Below are positions 28,909 to 36,300 of a stretch of 64,000 nucleotides of DNA, piece by piece (the stretch's first letter is position 1; every line of letters begins with the position of its first letter). The notes under the pieces are model-generated. The model did no database searches and had not been told where the DNA came from. It saw only the letters and a program-made list of their open reading frames with translations. A program made the position numbers and the translations under genes. The DNA comes from Thalassospira sp. TSL5-1 (GTDB lineage: Bacteria; Pseudomonadota; Alphaproteobacteria; Rhodospirillales; Thalassospiraceae), in the NCBI RefSeq assembly GCF_001907695.1, contig NZ_KV880637.1:62001-126000 (forward strand), read 5' to 3'.

Positions 28909-29203
28909 TTTTCCTGTCCCTGCTGAAGTCTTCCCCAAAGTCAAACGGCGTTTTGATTGGCGTTTGTCTTTGGTGACTATGACACAGTGGGATTTATGTT
29001 CTAGTCTACATAAGTGATTATTGGATGGGTAAAATTGATTAGCAATATTATATCAATTTTGTTCATTTTTTATTTTTAGGTATTGCGATAATTATTTCGA
29101 GATACCCCATTTTATATAGGAATATGCTATCGGGCGTATTGCCATGTCGGCAGAAAGTGCATTGAATCAAATAGCTTAACTTTCTGCAGGAAATAATATC
29201 GAT
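28909..29203. promoter_or_regulatory. AT-rich divergent control region of the fibre locus
   Basis: A 295-bp gap between the divergent hfaB-like and LuxR-type genes. It contains a perfect nine-base inverted repeat, AAAATTGAT (29031-29039) and ATCAATTTT (29052-29060), with a 12-base spacer, centred 136 bp from the hfaB-like start and 158 bp from the LuxR start. It is a good candidate operator for one of the three LuxR-type regulators. Confidence 0.5.
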
Positions 29204-29884
29204 ATGAGCATGTCCCAAGAAATTCACGATACAGATCGCCAGATCCTGGCTATCGGTTTTCATGCCGCAGATATTGAATTACTGATCGGTAATAATACGG
29301 GGTGGCGCGCGGTGGCAGACCCCGATTTTCGATTGGCCTGGCGTGGTGAAGGGCAATATTGTGCCGCATTGATTGCCCAGGGACATAACGAGTTATTAAG
29401 CCATTCGCAAATGCGGTATCTGTCGCATGTTGCGCGACAAATTCCCCTGATCACTTTTATCCCTGACGGAAATTATATTCCCGGAAGGCGCTTGGACCGG
29501 GCCAGTTCAGCCCTGATGTTTTCGTCAACCGCGTCTTTGTTAACAGAAATATGCGAACTCGCACGCGAGGATTGCTGGATTTTACCGGGTAAAATGGACA
29601 GCGTTTTTTTGTTGCTGGGCGATAGTGCCGAGGGAATGGCGGCGCGATTGTCCGATCGTGAGTGGTATTTGCTGCATGAAATTCAGGATGGAAAAAGCAA
29701 TGGCGAAATCGCCCGGGATGTCGGCAGCAGCGAGGCCGAGGTAAAGGCATGGCTTGTTGATGTGTTTGGTGTCTTGGGGGTGGCAACCCGCACCCAGGCC
29801 GCGATTGTATCGTTTTTTATCGAAAGGCATTTGCGTGATGCGCCTGGTGGGGGCGTTCGTATTGCCTGTGAGGATGGGGAATGA
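29204..29884 (+). CDS. LuxR-type helix-turn-helix regulator with unusual N-terminal domain
   Basis: A 226-residue regulator. The C-terminal LuxR-type helix-turn-helix (about 143-200) includes SDREWYLLHEIQDGKSNGEIARDVG and TRTQAAIVSF, but diverges from the consensus, with AEVKAWL where T-V-K-x-H-V is usual. The first 130 residues look receiver-like in length but show no acidic pocket or phosphorylated Asp motif. It faces the hfaB-like gene across an AT-rich gap with a perfect inverted repeat, so it is the best candidate local regulator of the fibre genes. GCAGGA about 16 bases upstream is a weak site for the start. It might instead be a CsgD-like integrator of other signals. Confidence 0.7.
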   Translation: MSMSQEIHDTDRQILAIGFHAADIELLIGNNTGWRAVADPDFRLAWRGEGQYCAALIAQGHNELLSHSQMRYLSHVARQIPLITFIPDGNYIPGRRLDRASSALMFSSTASLLTEICELAREDCWILPGKMDSVFLLLGDSAEGMAARLSDREWYLLHEIQDGKSNGEIARDVGSSEAEVKAWLVDVFGVLGVATRTQAAIVSFFIERHLRDAPGGGVRIACEDGE

Positions 29885-30018
29885 TGGGGCGCTGCTACCG
29901 ACGTTGGGATGAGTTCCGGGGCATTGGTATTATTGAAGCATTTAGTCCTGACTTTGAGCGTAAAGCAGACCATATCGATTTTAAGGGACGCAACCTTTTG
30001 TAAAAGGATGACGATATC

Positions 30019-30555
30019 ATGAATAGGTTTATGACGTTCAAAAAGGTCGTGCGGTGCTATGGTTTGCCCGTGCTGGTCAGTGTGCTGTTTACGGTCGGGT
30101 TTTCAGCCGACGGACAAGCACAGTTCAATAATAAACCCTACTCATTTAATACGCCAACCGGCGCACCGGGCATGAGCCGGGCGGCGCGTCAGGCGATTAT
30201 AAATGACCAGATTTATAACATTCGCCCTGACAATATGTTGCGTGATGCGAATGGTGGATTGCTGTCGATTGAAAAAAGCAAGGGGGGGACGGCGATTGTT
30301 CGCACGGCCGATGGCCAGGTCCTGCCCGGCTTTAGAGGAACATCGATTTCGGGCGGCGGTGTCTCGGTTGGTGTTTTTAACGCCTACTTTATGGCCGCCG
30401 ACAGTGATCGTCGTTATGCACCTCTGCAAAGCATGGCAGCGACTTACACGATCAATGGCTGGATAAACCTGTTGGGGCGTGATGGCCGGTCATTCATTCC
30501 GCCGGTAACAGCATCGCCTGTTGATGGCTGGACCTGGATGGTTTCGGGGCTTTGA
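30019..30555 (+). CDS. Secreted protein of unknown function in the fibre locus
   Basis: A 178-residue protein with a signal peptide (hydrophobic core LPVLVSVLFTVGFSA, cleavage near GQAQ at residues 33-36). The mature part starts FNNKPYSFNTPTGAPG and has a Gly/Ser-rich beta stretch (GTSISGGGVSVGVFNAYF) near 110-127 and an aromatic C-terminus (DGWTWMVSGL). AAGGA ten bases upstream supports ATG 30019. No family recognised. Its position beside LuxR-type regulators and the HfaB-like export gene, and its N/Q/G-rich mature N-terminus, suggest a further exported subunit or accessory factor. A GC-rich hairpin follows at 30607-30635. Confidence 0.5.
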   Translation: MNRFMTFKKVVRCYGLPVLVSVLFTVGFSADGQAQFNNKPYSFNTPTGAPGMSRAARQAIINDQIYNIRPDNMLRDANGGLLSIEKSKGGTAIVRTADGQVLPGFRGTSISGGGVSVGVFNAYFMAADSDRRYAPLQSMAATYTINGWINLLGRDGRSFIPPVTASPVDGWTWMVSGL

Positions 30556-30606
30556 CCGCTGCCGGATGATGTGTCGGCCGGTTTATGATCAATCCCCCTA
30601 AAAAGG

Positions 30607-30635
30607 AACGCCCCGGTCATGATGGACGGGGCGTT
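30607..30635. terminator. Hairpin between two convergent genes
   Basis: Perfect nine-base arms AACGCCCCG and CGGGGCGTT around an 11-base loop, 51 bases after the secreted-protein stop. On the minus strand it is followed by CCTTTTTAG, on the plus strand by AATCC, so it is better placed to stop the LuxR-type gene at 30782. Confidence 0.6.
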
Positions 30636-30781
30636 AATCCGGGGTGAAAGAGCGTTGGCAATACGAAGGAACCTGGTCTTTGCATGCCTGTTTGCTTTTA
30701 CGAGAGGTTTGTTTTTGCAAAATAGCGAATAGCTTTCGGTTTATGTGTTGCAACCAGAGAGGTCACACCGTGTGCATTTTT

Positions 30782-31477
30782 TTAGCTGAGGGCCGCGCTG
30801 TAACCATGATGGCGGGGTTGGCTGCGTAATGCCCAGATCGCAGCCTGGGTGCGGTTATCAACTTTGATTTTGCGCAGAATGCTTTTGACGTGCACTTTAA
30901 CGGTTGCCTCGGAGATATTCAGCCGAATGGCAATGCGCTTGTTGGAATCTCCGCTTGAGAGGCATTCGAGAATTTCCTGTTCGCGGGGGGAAAGGTCGAT
31001 ACCGAGAATATCGATGGAATCCAGTTCAAGCGACGACATGAAGTGGAAGCGCTCCATCATGATCGACGCCAGGTTTGACGGGTAAATCTTTTCGCCTTCG
31101 GTAATCAATTGGAACGCCAGTTCTATGGCTGTTTGGGAAACATCGTCCAGCAGAGCACCGTTTACACCCAGATTAAACAATGCAAATAGGTGTTCTGCGT
31201 CATATTCATGCGCCAGAGTGATGATTCTGACTTTGGGATTGCTGGCACGAAAAGCGGCAAGAGATGTGATCTGGGCCTGGAAATCGTCGATGCTAACCAG
31301 CACGACATCAATGGTGCGATTGGGGGGAGTTACGGAAATCAGGTCGTCGAGATGCGGGGCATTGATGGTTTCCGTATTTTTGCTATGTGTCAGTAGGCTG
31401 GTAAGGCCTGTTCGTAACAAAAGGCTGGAATGAACAACTGCAACGAGTGTTTTTGCAGTTCCATTTGTCGTCTGCAT
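30782..31477 (-). CDS. CsgD-like LuxR-family regulator with degenerate receiver (paralog A)
   Basis: A 231-residue NarL/LuxR-type regulator: receiver-like domain (about 8-125) plus helix-turn-helix (about 160-225; LSPREQEILECLSSGDSNKRIA, SEATVKVHVKSILRKI). The strand that should end in the phosphorylated Asp reads DVVLVSIDD, placing Ser at the Asp position, and the usual K in G-x-L-L-K is Asp (NGALLDDVSQ). It should therefore not be switched by classical phosphorylation. The same layout is known for CsgD and VpsT, which answer to other signals. It is paralogous to the gene at 32044. Start at ATG 31477 (AGGGA upstream); TTG 31531 with GAAGG is an alternative. Confidence 0.8.
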   Translation of the reverse strand: MQTTNGTAKTLVAVVHSSLLLRTGLTSLLTHSKNTETINAPHLDDLISVTPPNRTIDVVLVSIDDFQAQITSLAAFRASNPKVRIITLAHEYDAEHLFALFNLGVNGALLDDVSQTAIELAFQLITEGEKIYPSNLASIMMERFHFMSSLELDSIDILGIDLSPREQEILECLSSGDSNKRIAIRLNISEATVKVHVKSILRKIKVDNRTQAAIWALRSQPRHHGYSAALS

Positions 31478-32043
31478 TGGTTTTGTTCCCTGTTTGGCTG
31501 TTCTTTGTTTTGCCGGAATAGACGTTTGCAAGATAAATCCTTCCGGCCGGACTAACTGCTTATATTTTTTGAGTAAAATTTGGCGCTTTTGGATGAGATT
31601 CCTGCGCTTCTTAATCAGAATATCTGTCTGATGCCCTTAAATCCATTCTCCTGTAGGGTTATATTTTCTTTTTGACTATCTATTGTGGGTAATATTTAGG
31701 GCGTTTTGTCATGATATTTTGGGTTGTGGTTTTTCTTTTCTATGAATCCGGTTGTTTAGAACAAGAAGCGTGTATTCCTCCGCAACGTTAGCGGAGAAAA
31801 TTTTCGGTGCGGAAGCAATGAGCTTGATTTTCAAAGGCGCTGGTAAAATGAGGTCATTGCGGCATCAGTGTGCCAGTGTGTGACGCACTGATGCGACAGA
31901 GGACATGATTCCAGACAGTGAGGACTGTAAAAACCGTCTTCCATGTGGTTTACGGGCGGCGAACCGGGCCGTGCTGACGGTAGAAGGCTGCACCTTCATT
32001 TTTTCCAACGGTGGTTTTACAACATGGAATTGTGCCTGCGCCG
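31478..32043. other. 566-bp AT-rich gap between two regulator paralogs
   Basis: No supported ORF. Contains a perfect nine-base inverted repeat GCATCAGTG (31862-31870) with CACTGATGC (31886-31894), and a small hairpin CTCCGC/GCGGAG at 31778-31796. The AT-rich part near 31560-31740 probably carries the promoter of the 30782 regulator. Confidence 0.5.
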
Positions 32044-32778
32044 TCAAGCGGTAAGCTGGTTACAGCGGTGCGGAGGCTTGTCTTGCATGATGAAAAAAGG
32101 CTGCCCTGAAAGATTTGCCCTTTGACGTAGAGACCAGATGGCCGCCTGGGTCCTGTTGGAAACGCCGATTTTTCTCAGAATGCTTTTGACATGTACTTTG
32201 ACCGTTGCTTCGCTGATATCGAGTTCATTGGCGATGGCCTTGTTGGACTCGCCATGTTCCAGGCAATACAAAATTTGCTGTTCACGCTGTGACAGATTGA
32301 CATCTTCGTCATTCAGGTCCGGTGACGTGGCGGCGCAAGGTGAATGAATGCGCGAAAGCAGGATTTGCGCCATATTAGATGGAAACAGCTTTTGGCCTTC
32401 TTCAAGCAGGCGGAAGGCCAGTTTCAGCGTTCGTTGTGAAACATCGTCAAGTAACGCGCCGTCAATATTCAGCTCGAATAAAGCAAATAGCTCTTCGAGT
32501 TCATAACGACGCGACAGGGCGAGAATTTTGGTTTTTGGATAGCGGGCACGCAAGGATGCAAGTTTTATTGTATCCTGTTTGATATCATCAACGTTGAACA
32601 GAATTAGATCTATTCGGTCGTTTTTTGGAACACGTTTGCAAAGCTCATCAAGAGACATTGCATCAGTTACGAAGATGTCCTGGAAATCCGCAAGAACTTT
32701 TTGTAGTGCATGTCGCATCAGCTTGATGGGATGCACAATGGCAATATATTGAATGTTGCCTTCTTCCATTAACGTCAT
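32044..32778 (-). CDS. CsgD-like LuxR-family regulator with degenerate receiver (paralog B)
   Basis: A 244-residue regulator closely related to its neighbour at 30782. They share GALLDDVSQ, the following LAF-x-L-x-EG-x-K-(I/L)-(Y/F)-PSN segment, and SEATVKVHVKSILRKI in the helix-turn-helix. Here the expected phosphorylated Asp is Asn (DLILFNVDD), so this receiver too should be insensitive to phosphotransfer. It has a longer basic C-terminal tail with two Cys-free, Gln/Pro-rich stretches. The pair looks like a tandem duplication now separated by 566 bp. The ATG at 32778 follows a 710-bp noncoding stretch, so control from a distance or a long leader is possible. Likely regulates surface-fibre or biofilm genes; this is context inference. 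Confidence 0.8.
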   Translation of the reverse strand: MTLMEEGNIQYIAIVHPIKLMRHALQKVLADFQDIFVTDAMSLDELCKRVPKNDRIDLILFNVDDIKQDTIKLASLRARYPKTKILALSRRYELEELFALFELNIDGALLDDVSQRTLKLAFRLLEEGQKLFPSNMAQILLSRIHSPCAATSPDLNDEDVNLSQREQQILYCLEHGESNKAIANELDISEATVKVHVKSILRKIGVSNRTQAAIWSLRQRANLSGQPFFIMQDKPPHRCNQLTA

Positions 32779-33488
32779 GGTTCCCCCAAAGTAATAGTAA
32801 GTGCTTCGTTCCTTGTTAGAGTGATCCGTGCTTCTTTTTTTATTTTGGGAGCTAGTCTTGTTGAGAGTTCGCTACCCTTTTCGCCTTGATAGGTTATGCG
32901 GTGACTTGTGATCGATCCATAACTATAGGGAGTTAAAGCGTGCCGAGTTTGCCCCATTGTGGGTAGAGAGCATGAGTCTTTTTTTTCTTTATTTCAGGCA
33001 TATACGTAAGGATATGTTTTTTGTGTGTTTAAAAAATACATTAGTTTTTCTAAATAAATGAGTGCAGTTTGCATTCGTTTAGAATCGGCGCTTTTTAGTT
33101 TCTTTTGCCGGATTCTGTTAAATTTCATTTAACTTCATGTATTTAATGGGGTGCTGGAATGGAATATTGCGATTTTAAGTCTTTGTTTCAGTATTATTTT
33201 CAGCCCTATACCGAGAGGTTGGAATATTCCTGGTGATATACTGATTGCGTCCCATTGCTGTACTTAAGGTGAATTTAAACCTACCCTAAAGAGACGTCAT
33301 CTGGCCGGATGTTTTCGTGTGGTTAGCCGCAAAGAGCGCCGATTCTTCCGGTTTTGGATCAAAATAGGTAGGGCTATCAACGCATAAGTATTAGCCCCGC
33401 TGAGGCAGGTTTTGGGGAGTTGACCCAAAATTTTTCCGCTCAGACAGGGCTTTGGAGAAATGCTTTACCGTTTTTGGTCAGGAATGGT
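32779..33488. other. 710-bp AT-rich noncoding stretch with a hairpin-forming segment
   Basis: No ORF of quality. The first 200 bp probably include the promoter of the 32044 regulator. At 33371-33397, GGGCTA and TAGCCC form a six-base stem with a 15-base loop, within a segment that also contains a short ATAG/CTAT hairpin. There is no obvious gene on the plus strand after it. I considered a riboswitch but could not fit any known consensus. Confidence 0.45.
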
Positions 33489-34328
33489 TTAGATAATGGC
33501 GACGTCCAGGCCAATATCAACTGCCGGGGCACTTTGAGTAATACGTCCGACGGAAACATAATCCACGCCGGTTGCGGCAATATCGGCGATGGTATCCAGC
33601 CGAACACCGCCGGATGCCTCGGTTTTGCTGCGGCCATCGACAATGGCAACCGCCTTGCGCAGCATATCCGGGCCCATATTATCCAGCAGGATGATATCCG
33701 CCCCGGCATCGACAGCTTCGCGCACCTGATCGAGGGTGTCGCATTCCACCTCGATTGTTGGTAGGTTGGCAGCCTTTGCCATTTCCACGCATTTGGTGAT
33801 CGAACCAACCACGCCAATATGGTTGTCCTTGATCATCACGCCATCATAAAGGCCCATGCGGTGGTTTTGCGCGCCGCCCATGCGGGTGGCGTATTTTTCC
33901 ATTTTACGCCAGCCCGGCAGGGTTTTGCGGGTATCAAGCAGCTTGGCCGATGTTTTGCCCATTGCCTGCACATAGGCGCAGGTGGTGGTGGCAATGCCCG
34001 AAAGATGCTGAAGGGTATTAAGGGCGGTGCGTTCGGCAGTCAGTATACCGCGCGCCGGACCTTCGATCACGGCAAGGATCGATTTGGGGTTCAGCGTATC
34101 ACCGTCATTACATTTTTTGTCGATTTTGGCATCGGGCACCATCTTGCGAAAACATTCCAGCGCAATATCAAGCCCCGCAACCACAATGCTTTCCCGGGTT
34201 TCAAGGGCAACGCGCAGGCGGGCCTCTTTGGGAACGACATTGTCTGATGTGATGTCACCTGTGCCGATATCCTCGGCAAAGGCACGGTCGATAAACTCGG
34301 AAATTTCGCTTTGGGTCAGGTCGGTCAT
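33489..34328 (-). CDS. nadC: Nicotinate-nucleotide diphosphorylase (carboxylating)
   Basis: A 279-residue quinolinate phosphoribosyltransferase, the step from quinolinate to nicotinate mononucleotide in NAD synthesis. It shows LDTRKTLPGWR (about 134-144), the HRMGLYDGVMIKDNH segment (about 155-169), and VECDTLDQ near 200. These are the family's substrate-binding Arg/Lys/His segments. It lies downstream of nadA on the same strand, but with a terminator between, so the two genes probably have separate or partly coupled transcription. nadB is not in the window. Confidence 0.95.
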   Translation of the reverse strand: MTDLTQSEISEFIDRAFAEDIGTGDITSDNVVPKEARLRVALETRESIVVAGLDIALECFRKMVPDAKIDKKCNDGDTLNPKSILAVIEGPARGILTAERTALNTLQHLSGIATTTCAYVQAMGKTSAKLLDTRKTLPGWRKMEKYATRMGGAQNHRMGLYDGVMIKDNHIGVVGSITKCVEMAKAANLPTIEVECDTLDQVREAVDAGADIILLDNMGPDMLRKAVAIVDGRSKTEASGGVRLDTIADIAATGVDYVSVGRITQSAPAVDIGLDVAII

Positions 34329-34402
34329 GGGGGCGCCGTATTTTGGATCAGACAGGGATCATGCAAGGTAGTATGACTGGATGCGGTGTGTGCCGTGCTG
34401 CG

Positions 34403-34434
34403 AAAAAACAGGCCCTGCAGGATATGCAGAGCCT
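34403..34434 (-). terminator. Terminator after nadA
   Basis: Ten-base arms AGGCCCTGCA (34410-34419) and TGCAGAGCCT (34425-34434), one G-U pair in RNA, loop of five, followed on the minus strand by GTTTTTTCG. It separates nadA from nadC. Confidence 0.85.
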
Positions 34435-34446
34435 GAATCTTCTGGC

Positions 34447-35481
34447 TCAAACAGCGGGTTCGGCTGCAGCCTCTTTTTTCAGCGGAATACCTTTTGACAA
34501 TTCCAGCATCCGTTCCAGCGGTTTAACGGCCTGAAGGCGCAAATCTTCGGGCATGACGATTTGCGGGCCATTATTGACCAGGCACAGATACAGCTTTTCA
34601 AGCGTGTTCAGTTCCATGAATGGGCAGTTATTGCACGCACAGCTACCATCTGCCCCGGGAACCGGGATGAAGGTTTTGTGCGGGGCTGCCTTTTCCATCT
34701 GGTGGATGATGTGGGGTTCGGTGGCGATCAGATATTTCTGGTCGGGACCATCAATCACATATTCCAGAATGGCGCGGGTGGAGCCGATCTGATCAGCATG
34801 GCGCAGGATGCCGTCATGGCATTCCGGGTGGGCGGCAATTTTGGCATCGGGATGCTGGGTTTTCAGGCGGATCAGTTCGCGTTCTGAAAACTGTTCATGT
34901 ACGATGCAGGATCCCTGCCACAAAACCATATCACGGCCGGTTTTCTTGGCAAGATAGCTGCCCAGATGGCGGTCCGGGGCCCACAAAATCGGTTGGTCCA
35001 GTGGGATCTGGTCGATAATTTCAGCCGCATTTGACGAGGTGACGATAATATCGGACGCGGCTTTTACCTCAGCCGAGCAATTGATATAGGTGATCGACAC
35101 ATGGTCCGGGTGCTGTTCGCGGAATTTGCGAAAGGCCTCTGGCTGGCAGGAATCCTCAAGCGAGCATCCTGCCTTTGAATCGGGCAACAGAACGGTCTTT
35201 TCCGGGCTGAGAATCTTGGCGACTTCGGCCATGAAACGCACCCCGCAAAACACAATGACATCGGCATCGGTTGCCGCCGCCTTGCGCGACAGGTCCAGGG
35301 AATCGCCAACAAAGTCGGCCAAATCCTGAATTTCGCCATCCTGATAATAATGGGCCAAAATGATCGCGTTCTTCTCTTTCTTGAGGCGTTTGATTTCGGC
35401 CTCAAGATCCAGCGTCGGATCAATCTGGGTTTCAGACATTGCACCGGCATTTGCCTCGGCAATGGTGGTAATCTGGTTCAT
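34447..35481 (-). CDS. nadA: Quinolinate synthase A
   Basis: A 344-residue [4Fe-4S] enzyme that condenses iminoaspartate with dihydroxyacetone phosphate to make quinolinate. It contains [21 protein letters not shown] (about 40-60), [14 protein letters not shown] (about 78-91) with the first cluster Cys, a second Cys in the INCSAEVKA segment, and the C-terminal [12 protein letters not shown]. These are the three cluster-binding regions of NadA. It provides the substrate for NadC just downstream. The length is standard. Confidence 0.95.
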   Translation of the reverse strand: MNQITTIAEANAGAMSETQIDPTLDLEAEIKRLKKEKNAIILAHYYQDGEIQDLADFVGDSLDLSRKAAATDADVIVFCGVRFMAEVAKILSPEKTVLLPDSKAGCSLEDSCQPEAFRKFREQHPDHVSITYINCSAEVKAASDIIVTSSNAAEIIDQIPLDQPILWAPDRHLGSYLAKKTGRDMVLWQGSCIVHEQFSERELIRLKTQHPDAKIAAHPECHDGILRHADQIGSTRAILEYVIDGPDQKYLIATEPHIIHQMEKAAPHKTFIPVPGADGSCACNNCPFMELNTLEKLYLCLVNNGPQIVMPEDLRLQAVKPLERMLELSKGIPLKKEAAAEPAV

Positions 35482-35701
35482 GGCGTTGTCTCATCTCGCC
35501 TTGTTGCAATCCGGAGGTAAGCAACGGGACCGGATATTGCAAGTTGATGACTGTTTGAGAACCTGAATATCGTTATTGGGCCGCGATGGCAAGGGAATGG
35601 GGGAATTATAGAGGATCTGGCCCTATTGGGAATTCGCCAAGACAATCAGGTAATCTTGTATCTGATAAATCTTTCATCTGACCGGTTTTTTCCTTATGAT
35701 T

Positions 35702-35718
35702 GTGTTAATTATTAATAC
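35702..35718. promoter_or_regulatory. Palindrome upstream of the second parD-like gene
   Basis: GTGTTAAT and ATTAATAC around a single T, one mismatch in eight, ending directly before the AGGAG ribosome site of the antitoxin gene. The position is typical for antitoxin autorepression. It may overlap the -10 region. Confidence 0.5.
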
Positions 35719-35731
35719 AGGAGTTTGCATC

Positions 35732-35974
35732 ATGCCACGGACAACAAGCGTGACAATTGGATCGCAACTTGACGAATTTGTGGGGGAGCTGATCCAGTCC
35801 GGGCGTTATGGCTCGACCAGTGAGGTTGTGCGTTCTGCTTTGCGATTGCTCGAACGTCGTGAAAAACAGATGCAGTCTTTAAGAAGCGCGATTGAGGCCG
35901 GCGACAAGAGTGGTGAAAGCGATTTGTCGTTGCGTGATATTGCCGCACAGGTGAAACAGAAGCACGATGTATAG
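35732..35974 (+). CDS. ParD-family antitoxin (system 2)
   Basis: An 80-residue ribbon-helix-helix antitoxin: TTSVTIGSQLDEFVGELIQSGRYGSTSEVVR is the ParD pattern, followed by RSALRLLERRE and an acidic, flexible C-terminus. AGGAG eight bases before ATG 35732 fixes the start. It overlaps the toxin gene by eight bases, so translation is coupled. The gene pair is flanked by the nadA promoter region and the PuuA-like gene, with no mobile-element remnants. A near-perfect palindrome sits in front of it. Confidence 0.88.
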   Translation: MPRTTSVTIGSQLDEFVGELIQSGRYGSTSEVVRSALRLLERREKQMQSLRSAIEAGDKSGESDLSLRDIAAQVKQKHDV

Positions 35975-36254
35975 ATTATCGGCTCTGGCCGTCGACGATT
36001 TCAGAGCGATCTTTGAATATACTTTGCTTAATTTTGGTATGCCCCAGGCAGATAGGTATGTTGATGATCTTGAGAACATTTTTGCTCTGTTGTCAAAATC
36101 GCCGCATATCGGAGCTGAACTTGCCGACATTTCTGTCGGATTGCGCCGTCATCCTCATAAACATCACACCGTTTATTATCGTAAAACCAGGGATGGCATC
36201 TTCGTTGTAAGGATCCTTCACCAGCACATGGACGTTGATCCGTCCTTGTTGTAA
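35967..36254 (+). CDS. ParE-family toxin (system 2)
   Basis: A 95-residue ParE-type toxin: YRLSALAVDDFRAIFEYTLLNFG at the N-terminus, GLRRHPHKHHTVYYRKT in the middle and FVVRILHQHMDVDPSLL at the end match ParE, whose usual target is DNA gyrase. It overlaps the antitoxin by eight bases. Different enough from the toxin at 9584 to be an independent system. The gene ends 46 bp from the convergent PuuA-like gene. Confidence 0.88.
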   Translation: MYRLSALAVDDFRAIFEYTLLNFGMPQADRYVDDLENIFALLSKSPHIGAELADISVGLRRHPHKHHTVYYRKTRDGIFVVRILHQHMDVDPSLL

Positions 36255-36300
36255 ATGTGAAAGCGGTTTGCGGTCAGGGTTTAGAGTTTTGGGTTTAAGA

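Noticed and set aside
33300-33420. Possible cyclic di-GMP riboswitch resemblance (GCAAAG and TAGGTAGGG pieces)
   Set aside because: The needed P1 and second helix pairings could not be made, and no gene follows on that strand.
35696-35731. Longer start for the second antitoxin at 35696
   Set aside because: The extra residues cross the operator palindrome and the ribosome site before ATG 35732.
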